A stretch of DNA of 64,000 nt from Stenotrophomonas oahuensis (lineage in GTDB: Bacteria; Pseudomonadota; Gammaproteobacteria; Xanthomonadales; Xanthomonadaceae): contig NZ_CP115541.1 of NCBI RefSeq assembly GCF_031834595.1, forward strand, positions 1,518,501 to 1,582,500. Direction: 5' to 3'. Position numbers and translations under genes: made by a program. Under the pieces are notes generated by a model, which did not search any database, was not told the DNA's origin, and saw only the letters and a program-made list of their open reading frames with translations. Below, piece by piece: positions 19,801-28,279 of the stretch (position 1 is its first letter; each line of letters starts with the position of its first letter).

Positions 19801-22800
19801 GCCAGACCGGTTTCGGTCGGGTCGATGACGCCGTCGTTGTCCAGGTCCAGCCAGACCCGTCCGGCCAGCGAGCTGCCATTCGGGTTTTCGCCGAAGTTGA
19901 AGGCCACGCCATCCACACCGGCCCCGAGGTCGATGTGCGAGATGCGGTCGGTGGTCTCCGCATCCGGGCCGCCGGGTGCGGCCGCAGCGGTGCCGACCAC
20001 GCACTGGCCGGTCACGCAAGCAGTGCCGCCGATGGTGCCCGGGTTCACCGCCGTCGGGCGGTTGGTGTAGGCACCGGTCGGCAGCGGCTGACGCAGCGTG
20101 TACACCATGTGCGGGTCCAGGTCGCTGAAGCGGTACTGGCCGTTGGCATCGGTCTGGGTGGTGGCCACCACGGCACCGGTGACGGCATCCAGCAGGTCCA
20201 CCGTGGCCGACGCAATGGCGCTGTCGGTCCCCGGCGTGCGTGCGTTGTTGAAGTCCAGGTCCAGGTAGACGTAGCCGCTGAGGTTGGGGCGACGGACTTC
20301 TGGGAAGTTGTAGTTGTTGGCAATCGCGCCCTGACTGCCCAGGGTGCCGCCCGGCACCGCGCGGTCGGGCGTCAGCACCGCCACATAGCGGCTGTTCGGG
20401 GTGCCGGCTTCGTAGCTGGCCGGATCGAAGCTGGCCGCATCGGTGCCGCTGGTCGGCGGTGCAATCAGGCCATTGGCGTAACCGGCCGGCTGGATTTCCA
20501 GCACGGTGTAGCCGGCCGCGTCCGACGGGCCCAGGTTGCTGAAGCGATAGCCGCCGTCTGCCGCGGTGGTGGTGGTCAGGTTGACCGCCAGGCCGTAGGC
20601 GTCGGTACCGCTGAGCTGGATCGTGACCCCGGCAATGCCGGCTTCACCGGCCTGCGGAATGCCGCCGTTGCTGCCGCTCTGGTCCGAGTCGACGAACACC
20701 TTGCCGCCCAGCGACAGGTTGGTCACCGCCAGCGGCACGGTCACGCTGTCGTTGTCCGGGTTTTCGTCCACCTGTTCGGTGACGATGCGCACCTGGTTGT
20801 TGGACGTCCCGCGCGGCGCGGTGCTGCCCGCCGGCAGCTGCGGCCACTGCGCCGGCACCAGGATGCGGACGCGGCCCGGGTTGCCGGTTGCGTGGGTCAC
20901 GTCACCCACTTCACAGGTGATGGTGCGGTCGTTCACCGCACAGGTGCCGGTGCCGTCCGGGGTGGCTCCGGCGTAGACCGGACCCGCCTTCTGCCAGGTC
21001 ACCGTACCGGTCACCTGCACGCCCGCGGGCAGCGTGTCGGTCAGCACCGTACCGGTGCCGCGAAGCTGCGAGGTGGCGCTGCGGTCACGCGACAGGCTCT
21101 GGCCCGGACCATTGTTGGTGCCGGTGAGCACGTACCAGAACGGCTGGCGCACGCTGACCGTGTCGACGCTGGCCGGCAGCGCGGTGGTGGGATCAGCAGC
21201 CGGCAGCTGGGTGACCATGGTCTTGGCCACGCCCATGTCCGAGCGCATGAAGATGCTGGTGGTTTCGGTGGTGCTGTTGTCGAGCTGGTTGCCGTCAGCG
21301 GCGATCAGATCGGTGCCCACGCGGGTTTCCGCCGAGTGCGCCAGCGCGGTGTTGCGCACTGTGTCGCCACCGCCGCCCGGCGCGCTGTCGTAGCGGTAGC
21401 GCAGGAACAGCTCACTGGTGGCACCGGCGGCGACCGTGCCGCTTTCATCGGTGCCACTGAAGCCGGTACCCGGCATCGGGCAGTCCAGCACCAGCGGTGT
21501 ACTGCCGTCGCCGGTGATCGGATTGCCGCCGCTGACCACGGTGCACGCGGCCACATTGAAGGCACCGGTCGCCGTCGGCGATGCGCCGAGGAAGCTGACC
21601 GTGCGGCCCGCCGGCACCACGAAGCTGTCGCGGATGCGGGTGTCGCTGGACAGCGACGGCCCCTGGTTGGTGACGCTGACCTTGTAGGTGATGTGGTTGT
21701 TGGCCGGGACGTTCGGGTCGTAACCCAGCGGATCGATGCCACCGGTAAAGCCCTGGTCGTTCTTCTGCACCAGAAGGTCGACACGGCCTTCGCTGAAGGT
21801 CAGCGTGGCGCTCCTGGTGTCATCAGCGGTGGTGGCGACCTGGTTGTAGTTCCAGCTGCCGTTGGCGTCGCTGCCGGTGGCCCCGTTCGGGAAGCGGAAG
21901 CCGGCCACGTTCTCGAACACGCGCCCGGTGTTGGTCGCGTTGACGTTGGGACGGATGCTCAGGTTGACGGTATCCACACCGCCATTGGAGGCCAGCACCA
22001 CCGCCGGACAGACCAGGGTCAGCGTGCGCGGGTTGTTCGTATCGGTGTTGCGGAACGAGGTGCCGCCCGCCGTGCCCACCGAGGCGATACCGGATTCGGC
22101 TTCGGTGAAGCTGCAGGCCTGGTTGTTGGACGCCAGCCGTGCACTGACCAGCACGAAGCCGCTGTCGCCAGCCGGCAGGGTGAAGGTGTCGGTGAACACC
22201 ACCTGCGGCACCTGCGACGGACCCGTGTTGCGGTACTGGATGCGGTACTCGGAGACCACGCCGGCACGGCCGTCGCTGGCACCGGTGGTGATCACCTTTT
22301 CCACCGTCTGCAGGTTGCCCACGCGCTCGACGCTGAGCCAGTCGGTGGCCGAATTGTCGTTCCAGTCGACTTCGCCGACCGAACCGGCAATGGCCCCGTT
22401 GATGGCGACGCCGACGCGGTTGCAGTGGAAGTGACCACTGCCCGGCACGGTGTTGTTGGCCACACACGCGCTGTTGGCCGCGGTACCGGTGGTCTTGCCG
22501 GCGCTGTCCGCCAGGAAGCCGGGCGTGTTGGTGCTGTTGCGCAGGCGCACGCGGATCTGCGCGCTGCCGTTGCGGGCCAGCACGGCCGTGCCGGATTCAC
22601 AGATCACTGTGGTGTTTGCCAGACGGCAGCTGTTGGCTGCCCAGCCGGCCGGCGGGGTGATCTCGGCCTGGGTGATGCCGGTGACGAAGCCGGGAATCGG
22701 ATCATTGACCACCACGCCGGTGGTGTCGGCACCCGCGTTGCTGACTGTGATCAGGTACTCGGCCCAGGTTTCGGCCACGCCGACCACCTTGTCCGCACCG

Positions 22801-24734
22801 CTCTGGGTGCTGGCGACCTTGGTCACCGACAGGTTGGCCGCTTCGGTGGTGGCGCGCAGACCGGTGCCCACGCAGTCGTTGGTGGTGATCTTGTCCTGGT
22901 TGATGCCGCCTTCGGTCTGCGGTTCCAGCGAGGCCGGGCCGCCGGCCGGGGTCGAACCGCCGGTGCAGGCGTTGTTGGTCAGCATGCCGGCCGCGCGGGC
23001 GCGGGTGGTCAGCACCAGGGTGGCGAAGGCGTTGCTGTTGTTGGTACCGGTGGCCACCGCGACCGGATAGGTGCCGGTGTAATCGCAGGTCACCACCTGG
23101 CGGGTGCCGGGGGTGTAGGCCGCAGGCGCGGCCACGCAACTGAACGGACCGCTCACCCGGCCGATGTATTCCTCGCCGTCGGCGAGCACGTCGACGATCT
23201 GCACGCTGCCGGTGATGCGCGCCGGACCGTTGTTCCACAGCCGCAGCGTGGAGGTCATGTTGCTGGCGGCGGTGTTGCCGATGGTGACGACTTCGCTGCC
23301 TTCGTTGCTGCCGATCTTGGTCTTGCTCAGACGCAGGTCGGCACCGTCGGCGAGCACGCTCAGCGTGGCGTTTGCGGTGTTGTTGTTGGTGCCGTTGCTG
23401 GCGTCGTTCGGGTCCGGCGTCTGCGACGAGGCGATGGTCGCGGTGGAGGTCGCCGTACCCGGGGTGGAAGCAGCGGTGGCGCGGATCTGCAGGACTTCAG
23501 TGGCACCGCTGTTCATCGTGCCGGTGCGGGCGCAGCTGTAGGTGGTGGCGGTGCTGCTGGTGCAGCTCCAGCCGGCCGCCAGCGACTGCGTGCCCAGCCA
23601 GGTGAAGCCGGTGGGCAGCGCGCCGGTCAGGGCCACGCCGGTCGACGGCTCCGGGCCCAGGTTGTTGGCGGTCAGAGTGAAGGTGACCACGCCATCGGTC
23701 GGGGCCGGGGCCGGCGATGCGGACATCGCCAGGGTCAGGTCGGCACCGGTGGTGACCAGGGTGTCGACGGTGGCGGTGTCGTTGTCTGGACGCGGATCGG
23801 GCGTACCGGTGGCGGCGACGCGGGCGGAATTGGTCACCGCACCGCTGGACACATTGGCCTTGGCGTTGAAGCGGAAGGTGACCGCACCGTTGTTGGCCAG
23901 CGATCCGGCATAGGTCGCCGTGGCCGTGCCGTAGTTGAAGGTCCAGCCCGTGCCAGCGAAGCTGCCGGCCACCGCGGTGAAGCCGTTGGGCAGGGTGTCG
24001 ATCACCCGGAAGTTGGTGGAAGTGCTGGGGCCGAGGTTGCGCACCGACACGGTGTAGGTGACCACGCCACCGCCGATCACGGTACCGGGGCTGCCGGTCA
24101 TGCCGATCTGCAGGTCGGCCGCGGCGGTCAGCGTGGTGCGTTGTTCCAGGCGGTTGTTGCTGGGGTTGCTGTCGCCGGCGAAGAACGGATCGGCATCGGT
24201 CAGGCTGGCCACCGGCGTGGACGACGCCGGCAGACCGGCCTGGCTTCCCACCGCAGCGCGCGTTTCCACCGTGCCCGGGTTGACGCCCTGGGTATCGACC
24301 TTGAGCTGGAAGCTGCGCGCGCCATTGGCCGGGAAGCTGGCGAAGCGGCAGACGATGCGGGTGGTGGTCTCGGCCGTGCACTCGGCCGGCAGCTGGGTGC
24401 TGCGGGTGCCGGTGGGCAGGTCGAAGATCGCGGCCACGTTGCTGGCCGCCACGGTGTCGCTGTTGGACAGGGTGACGTCGTAGACCACGATCGCCCCGAC
24501 CGGGGCCGGGTCGCTACTGGTATTGCCCGAGGCGGTGCCATCGCTGCGCAGCCAGCCGCTGGTGGAGTCGGAGAGCTGGCTGACGCTCAGGTTGGCGGCA
24601 AGCGCACCCGGGGCAAGCCCCGCGCACAGCAACAGCACCAGCGCCTTTGCCTGCCTGCGCGCAGCACCCGGCCACGACGTCCATGACGATGCGATGCCGG
24701 CCACGGCATCGACCCGATCCTGCTGCTTGTCCAC
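16848..24734 (-). CDS. Giant secreted DUF11/SdrD-B-like repeat protein
   Basis: The 2,628-residue protein has a signal peptide (KALVLLLCAGLAPGALAA, cut near residue 47). A long array of beta-sandwich modules follows. DUF11-type repeats (ADLQIGMTGSPGTVIGGGVVTYTVSVRN and relatives) start near residues 208, 331, 468, 635, 808, 985, 1168, 1865 and 2311. SdrD B-like modules (GRVWLDLDNDGVIDPTETG type, with DxDxDG-like calcium-binding loops) start near 1341, 1488, 1628, 1745, 2025 and 2461. The tail is proline/glutamine rich and has no barrel or sortase signal. The GTG at 24734 is chosen because AGGGG lies 6 nt upstream; an in-frame ATG at 24767 lacks one. The cysteine-containing C-terminal part and the coupled outer-membrane gene suggest surface or periplasmic display. 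Adhesion is a guess from repeat type. Confidence 0.82.
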   Translation of the reverse strand: MDKQQDRVDAVAGIASSWTSWPGAARRQAKALVLLLCAGLAPGALAANLSVSQLSDSTSGWLRSDGTASGNTSSDPAPVGAIVVYDVTLSNSDTVAASNVAAIFDLPTGTRSTQLPAECTAETTTRIVCRFASFPANGARSFQLKVDTQGVNPGTVETRAAVGSQAGLPASSTPVASLTDADPFFAGDSNPSNNRLEQRTTLTAAADLQIGMTGSPGTVIGGGVVTYTVSVRNLGPSTSTNFRVIDTLPNGFTAVAGSFAGTGWTFNYGTATATYAGSLANNGAVTFRFNAKANVSSGAVTNSARVAATGTPDPRPDNDTATVDTLVTTGADLTLAMSASPAPAPTDGVVTFTLTANNLGPEPSTGVALTGALPTGFTWLGTQSLAAGWSCTSSTATTYSCARTGTMNSGATEVLQIRATAASTPGTATSTATIASSQTPDPNDASNGTNNNTANATLSVLADGADLRLSKTKIGSNEGSEVVTIGNTAASNMTSTLRLWNNGPARITGSVQIVDVLADGEEYIGRVSGPFSCVAAPAAYTPGTRQVVTCDYTGTYPVAVATGTNNSNAFATLVLTTRARAAGMLTNNACTGGSTPAGGPASLEPQTEGGINQDKITTNDCVGTGLRATTEAANLSVTKVASTQSGADKVVGVAETWAEYLITVSNAGADTTGVVVNDPIPGFVTGITQAEITPPAGWAANSCRLANTTVICESGTAVLARNGSAQIRVRLRNSTNTPGFLADSAGKTTGTAANSACVANNTVPGSGHFHCNRVGVAINGAIAGSVGEVDWNDNSATDWLSVERVGNLQTVEKVITTGASDGRAGVVSEYRIQYRNTGPSQVPQVVFTDTFTLPAGDSGFVLVSARLASNNQACSFTEAESGIASVGTAGGTSFRNTDTNNPRTLTLVCPAVVLASNGGVDTVNLSIRPNVNATNTGRVFENVAGFRFPNGATGSDANGSWNYNQVATTADDTRSATLTFSEGRVDLLVQKNDQGFTGGIDPLGYDPNVPANNHITYKVSVTNQGPSLSSDTRIRDSFVVPAGRTVSFLGASPTATGAFNVAACTVVSGGNPITGDGSTPLVLDCPMPGTGFSGTDESGTVAAGATSELFLRYRYDSAPGGGGDTVRNTALAHSAETRVGTDLIAADGNQLDNSTTETTSIFMRSDMGVAKTMVTQLPAADPTTALPASVDTVSVRQPFWYVLTGTNNGPGQSLSRDRSATSQLRGTGTVLTDTLPAGVQVTGTVTWQKAGPVYAGATPDGTGTCAVNDRTITCEVGDVTHATGNPGRVRILVPAQWPQLPAGSTAPRGTSNNQVRIVTEQVDENPDNDSVTVPLAVTNLSLGGKVFVDSDQSGSNGGIPQAGEAGIAGVTIQLSGTDAYGLAVNLTTTTAADGGYRFSNLGPSDAAGYTVLEIQPAGYANGLIAPPTSGTDAASFDPASYEAGTPNSRYVAVLTPDRAVPGGTLGSQGAIANNYNFPEVRRPNLSGYVYLDLDFNNARTPGTDSAIASATVDLLDAVTGAVVATTQTDANGQYRFSDLDPHMVYTLRQPLPTGAYTNRPTAVNPGTIGGTACVTGQCVVGTAAAAPGGPDAETTDRISHIDLGAGVDGVAFNFGENPNGSSLAGRVWLDLDNDGVIDPTETGLAGVELVLSGTDRNGLAVNRTTTTDADGTYAFTGLLPGTYAVTEPTQPTDTLNGQTVAGNRGGTATGAVTTPSAITAVVLAANEAATGYNFGELPIALISGRVYYDNNENGLIDSDETGIADVAVVLTGTDDAGTPVSLSVRTDAQGEYRFADLRPGTYVLTEPDQPAYTTNGVTTAGSVQGTPLGVASDRATVPSTISQIVLAAGMQSVHNNFGEVADTPDLVVSKRATGTLFTVNHPATYVIQVRNIGPRETLAAYDVHDRLPAGLTLLETPAGNGWQCQGAVGATRFSCRSSRVIAANSISTDELSVRVMVSAEAANAGTVNNAVLVEGGGEDGPHSPSSTERGAFEGDVSQLPACDPAITQNACRVPNQVQLAASVGGTVWYDVGNDDQLLDGADQRLSSWIVELVDAASGEIVASTVTAADGSYRFGDVLPGVKWNIRFRDPRSNVLWPFPVTRETANGVQTACDADGAIARGGVSACRTSDNGVSQLEVVLAAGQHLAQQSLPVDPSGVVYDATTRDVVPGAVVTLSPVGMCSGFDPATSILNGSGGGYRIEGSSIAMTVGNEGFYQFAFGPAAPARCEFQLVVTPPGGYQFVSTMIPPQSGALSPAGSAGANHVVQPNSEAPTGAVGTATQYYLNLFAGSATAAIVHNHLPLDTAVATGLMISKTGDRQTAEIGDTVQYTITIRQTAGSALQSVNVIDRLPRGFTYIDGTARADGRAVTDPSGKPGPLLGFGVGPISVGGQIVLTYRVRVGVGAQQGDGVNRAQAHGCSIAGGCIDPVGITPLPGALASNRAEYRVRVTGGVFTEQACVLGKVFVDCNNNHVQDREELGIPGVRMYFSDGTWVISDSEGKYSFCGLPPQSHTLKVDASTLPRGARLTTSSNRNLGDADSLFLDLKNGELHRADFIEGSCANPVLEQVKARRTQGEVSAPETEPGQGALRFESKPARAPQQATDTANQRPIVQPRELPPAQDAATEGQP

Positions 24735-24940
24735 GCGTTTTCCCCTGTAGCGACAAAGCCTCGGCACCGCACGGGCAAAGCCGGCGGACGGTGCGAGGCG
24801 TCATGCGTGGTCGTCGGCGACGGCCACGCGGCCACGACCGGACGGTCGCAGGCGCCGGGGATTTTGGTTAGGGTTTCGTGAAAACGCACTGCCAGCGGCT
24901 CACGCAGCCTCACTGTGGCTCACCGCGTCGCCGCGAAGAG

Positions 24941-25042
24941 CAGCCGGGCAAGCCCGGCTCTACGTGCTTGCGTCGATGATCCGGCGTGCGGCGTTACGTC
25001 GGCAATGCTGCATGCCGCGTAGAGCCGGGCTTGCCCGGCTGC
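24941..25042. repeat. Pair of inverted SMAG elements in the leader of the giant gene
   Basis: Two nearly identical palindromes (stem GCCGGGC-TT-GCCCGGC with GTAG tips) face each other at 24941-24963 and 25019-25042. They lie in the 320-bp gap between the OmpR-type regulator and the giant repeat gene. The rest of the gap (24735-24940) has no gene that I can support and presumably contains the promoter or a readthrough leader. Confidence 0.8.
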
Positions 25043-25054
25043 CGTTGGCGGCAA

Positions 25055-25810
25055 TCAGGCCGCGCCGTCCGTCCACAAATAGCCGGCACCGCGCAGCGCG
25101 CGCACCGGCAGAACCAGTCCTGTCGCGCTCTGCACGCGGCTACGCAGTCGGTGCACCAGCACGTCCAGACGGTGCGGGTCGAAATCCCACGGGGTATCGG
25201 TAACCGCCGCAATCAGCGTTTCGCGCTCGACCGGCGCACTGGACGCCACCATCAGCGCGCGCAGGAAGCCGCGCTCGGCCCCGGTCAAGGCCAGCTGCTT
25301 GCCGTTCGGAGCCTGCAGATTCCAGCCGTCGCTCTGAAGCTGCCAGCTGGGCGCGGACGGCGCAGTGCCACCGGTTGCCGAAGGTGCGCCCCGATGCAGC
25401 CGGCGGCGCAGGCTGACCAGCGCCGCCGCCAGCAGGTCGCCGGCGACCGGCTTGACCAGATAGACGTCTGCGCCCAGTGCCAGCCCGTGCGTCATGTCGT
25501 GGGTACTGCCGCGGCCGGTGAGCATGACGATGCCGATGTCCGCCATGCCGCGCAGATGACGCGCGACCGCATAGCCGTCTTCGCCGGGCAGGCCGATGTC
25601 GAGCACCACGATATCGCAGCGCTCCACGGCCAGATGCCGGTACAGCGCCTCGGCACTCTCCAGTCCGCGCACCTGCGCGCCGCGCCAGCGCAGCTCGTCC
25701 ACGCTCAAAGCCAGCAGTTCCGGGTCGTCCTCGACCACCCAGACGTGCAGGCCCTCCAATGTCGTCTGCGGGGCCGCGGGATCGCCGCGACCGTCTTCCT
25801 TCACTGCCAC
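25055..25810 (-). CDS. OmpR/PhoB-family response regulator
   Basis: The product is a receiver plus winged-helix DNA-binding regulator. The receiver begins VWVVEDDPELLALSV, with phosphoacceptor D71 (in DIVVLDIGLPGEDG), T in VMLTGRGS and K in YLVKPVAGD. The C-terminal effector domain has the OmpR-type pattern LTGAERGFLRALM...DFDPHRLDVLVHRLRSRVQ...VRALRGAGYLW. The start is uncertain: GTG codons at 25804, 25810 and 25873 are in frame and none has a clear ribosome-binding site; 25810 gives 251 residues. No kinase gene is adjacent. It precedes the giant repeat gene on the same strand, separated by a 320-bp spacer, so it may regulate the surface-protein unit; this is inference from position. Confidence 0.85.
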   Translation of the reverse strand: MAVKEDGRGDPAAPQTTLEGLHVWVVEDDPELLALSVDELRWRGAQVRGLESAEALYRHLAVERCDIVVLDIGLPGEDGYAVARHLRGMADIGIVMLTGRGSTHDMTHGLALGADVYLVKPVAGDLLAAALVSLRRRLHRGAPSATGGTAPSAPSWQLQSDGWNLQAPNGKQLALTGAERGFLRALMVASSAPVERETLIAAVTDTPWDFDPHRLDVLVHRLRSRVQSATGLVLPVRALRGAGYLWTDGAA

Positions 25811-25930
25811 CCGGTACCCGTCACATCTTCTTGATTCCGGAGCCAGTCTGCCCCGGTTTCGCGTCAAATGCACCCCGGGGGGTCCCCGACCATGGTCGGG
25901 GGCGTATCAAACGCCCGGCGCGATGTGCCG

Positions 25931-25989
25931 CCACCCGACCAACGGTCGGGTGCTACCGGGACCGGTAGCGCGCGACCGTTGGTCGTGCG
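25931..25989. repeat. Head-to-head SMAG/REP dimer
   Basis: Two related palindromes built on CGACC-nn-GGTCG, with GGTAGC tips pointing at each other, occur at 25931-25957 and 25964-25989. A further palindrome (CCCCGACCATGGTCGGGG) lies just left, at about 25887-25904. They fill the spacer between the S46 peptidase stop and the regulator start and may act as a transcription or mRNA-decay boundary. Confidence 0.75.
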
Positions 25990-26008
25990 ATGGCCGCAGG
26001 CCAGGCCG

Positions 26009-28156
26009 TTATTCGGCCGGAACGCCCATTTCCTTAAGCAGCTCGGGGGCCGGGTAGACCTTGGCCAGCAGCCAGCGCAGGTAGCGCATGTCCACGTGCA
26101 CGGCGCGCTTGAAGCGCGGGTCGAACCACCAGCTGGCGCTGACCGACTCCCAGTTGCTGTCGAAGTTGAGCCCGATCAGCTCACCCCGCGCATTCAGCAC
26201 CGGCGAACCGGAATTGCCGCCGGTGGTGTCCAGGTTGGTCAGGAAGTTGACCGTCTGGGTCTTCAGCACCGGGTCGGCGGTGCTGCCGAAGTCACCCTTG
26301 GCAATCGCCGCCAGCAGCGGCTTGGGCGCGTCGAACGGGTAGGCGTTGGTGTTCTTCTCGACAATGCCGGCGACGGTGGTGACCGGGTCGAAATGCACCG
26401 CATCGCGCGGCGACAGGGCTTCCACCTTGCCGTAGCTGATGCGCAGGGTGCGGTTCGCATCCGGGTACACCGCGCGGCCCTGCTTGGCCCGCCAGGCAAA
26501 CAGCGCCTGCATGTAGGCCGGGCGCAGGCGCAGCTGCTCGCCCTCGCGCTGCTTGCGCTGGTCTTCCAGGCGCAGCTGCGCGGCCACCAGCGGGCCGGCC
26601 AGGTCGATCAGCGGATCCGCAGCGAGGGCCTTGCCTTCCTTCGCCGCCGCGAAGCGGCTCAGGCGCTGCGCTTCATCGCCCAGCGCGGTGCCGGCGTACA
26701 GCGTGTCCAGCGCCTTGGCCAGCGCCGCCGGAGTGCGGCCGAAGGATGCGTCGAACTCGGGCACGCGCTGCGCATCGGGCAGCTGCTGGTAGCGGGTCAG
26801 CAGGTTGGTCAGCAGCGCCTTCTCCACCGCTGGCGCGTAGCGGCGCTGGACCTGCTTGAGGGTGCCCTCGATCAGCGCCTGGTCGCGCTGCTGGTAGCCG
26901 GTTTCGCGTTCGGCGTCGGGCTTGGCCGACTCGATGCGCAGGCGCTCCAGCATCAGCGCCGAACGCAGCAGCTGGCTCTGGCTGGCGGCCAGGTCCAGCA
27001 GCAGGTCGCGCTCGCCGACCGAGGCACCCTGCGACAGCGACGCGAACAGGGCCTGGATGTCGCTCTGGTACTGCGCGTCGGTGGCCTGCAGCATGGCCGC
27101 TTCATCGCTGGCGCGCTGGGCCTTGGCATCGCTGCGCAGCAGGCCTTCCAGCTCACCGGCGGCGCGCTTGCGGTTGTTCTTCAGCGACTGCAGCTGCGAG
27201 GCATAGCGGGTGCGCGCCTGCGCATCCTTGGCGGTGGCCGTCTCGATGGTGTCGATCATCTGCTGGAACACGTCGACCCGGCGCGGCAGTACCGCGTCGA
27301 TCTGGCCGGCGAATTCGGCGGCGGTGCGGTGGCGGTAGGTGATGCCGGGGTAGCCGGCCAGCATGGCGTAATCGCCGGTCTTCGGGCCATCCAGGGCCAT
27401 CTTCAGGTGCGCCGGCGGCTGGTACGGCACATTGTCCGGGCTGTAGGCGGCGGGCTTGCCGTCCTTGCCGACGTAGGCGCGCAGCAGGGTGAAGTCGCCG
27501 GTGTGGCGCGGCCACATGAAGTTGTCGATCTCATCGCCGTAGTTGCCGATCGCGCGCGGCGGTGCATACACCAGGCGCACATCGCTCAGTTCCAGCTGGC
27601 GGATGCGGTAGAAGTCGGTGCCGTAGTACATGTCGGCGATGCTGCAACGCACGTGGCCGGCGCTTTCGCACTCGGCCACCAGGCGCTTGCTGGCCTTGTC
27701 CACCGCGTCGAAATAGGCACGGCCGGTCTTGCCACGTGCCTCGCCCAGCACCTCGTCGGTGACCTTGTCGAAGCCGGTGGTGACCAGCACGCGGAAATCC
27801 GGATTGGCCGGGCGTTCGTCGCTGCGGCCGCTGGCGATGAAGCCGTTGTCGATCAGGTTGTGCTCGGGCGAGCTGTTGTACTGGATCACGCCCATCGCCA
27901 CATGGTGATTGGTCAGCAGCAGGCCATCGGCGGACACAAACGAGCCGGTGCCGCCGCCGGCACGGACCACCGCGCTCAGCGGCGGTGCGGTCACGTTGGC
28001 CAGGTCGGCCGGGTTGCCCTTGAAACCCGCCGCCTTCAGCGGCTTGGCCAGCTCGGGCAGCTGGGTCGGCATCCACATGCCTTCGTCGGCGTGGGCGCTG
28101 GCGGCCAGGGTCAGGCCCAGGGCCAGGGCGGTGGAGAGGGCAGTGCGTGCGGACAT
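26009..28156 (-). CDS. S46-family dipeptidyl peptidase, DPP11-like
   Basis: The 715-residue exported serine peptidase has a signal peptide (ALSTALALGLTLAASAHA) and the S46 pattern: N-terminal EGMWMPTQLP, catalytic histidine region LLTNHHVAMG, the aspartate region IDNFMWPRHTGDF, and catalytic serine S649 in TTGGNSGSPVLN. These enzymes release dipeptides from periplasmic oligopeptides. The residue 18 positions after the serine is S667 (NFDSNWES). In S46 enzymes Arg or Ser at this site marks the Asp/Glu-preferring DPP11 group and Gly marks DPP7, so DPP11 specificity is predicted, not shown. The ATG at 28156 has GGAA 6 nt upstream; upstream in-frame ATGs are less likely. It is divergent from hscC over 123 bp. 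Confidence 0.9.
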   Translation of the reverse strand: MSARTALSTALALGLTLAASAHADEGMWMPTQLPELAKPLKAAGFKGNPADLANVTAPPLSAVVRAGGGTGSFVSADGLLLTNHHVAMGVIQYNSSPEHNLIDNGFIASGRSDERPANPDFRVLVTTGFDKVTDEVLGEARGKTGRAYFDAVDKASKRLVAECESAGHVRCSIADMYYGTDFYRIRQLELSDVRLVYAPPRAIGNYGDEIDNFMWPRHTGDFTLLRAYVGKDGKPAAYSPDNVPYQPPAHLKMALDGPKTGDYAMLAGYPGITYRHRTAAEFAGQIDAVLPRRVDVFQQMIDTIETATAKDAQARTRYASQLQSLKNNRKRAAGELEGLLRSDAKAQRASDEAAMLQATDAQYQSDIQALFASLSQGASVGERDLLLDLAASQSQLLRSALMLERLRIESAKPDAERETGYQQRDQALIEGTLKQVQRRYAPAVEKALLTNLLTRYQQLPDAQRVPEFDASFGRTPAALAKALDTLYAGTALGDEAQRLSRFAAAKEGKALAADPLIDLAGPLVAAQLRLEDQRKQREGEQLRLRPAYMQALFAWRAKQGRAVYPDANRTLRISYGKVEALSPRDAVHFDPVTTVAGIVEKNTNAYPFDAPKPLLAAIAKGDFGSTADPVLKTQTVNFLTNLDTTGGNSGSPVLNARGELIGLNFDSNWESVSASWWFDPRFKRAVHVDMRYLRWLLAKVYPAPELLKEMGVPAE

Positions 28157-28279
28157 CGGCATTTCCGGCAGTACGAAACAGCCCGGGACCATAGCCGCTG
28201 GGGGGTGTGGGGGCAACGGCCAATGGTCAGGGGCGTCAGGGGCTGGCTAGAATCACCCTTCGAGCAAGGGGGATTGCAG

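Noticed and set aside
16899..24686. An open reading frame of about 2,600 codons on the plus strand, opposite the giant repeat gene
   Set aside because: It is a mirror of the repetitive GC-rich gene on the other strand: composition is His/Arg/Gly/Ala-rich with no domains, and the minus strand shows a signal peptide, modules and a coupled downstream gene. Absence of stops is explained by codon bias.
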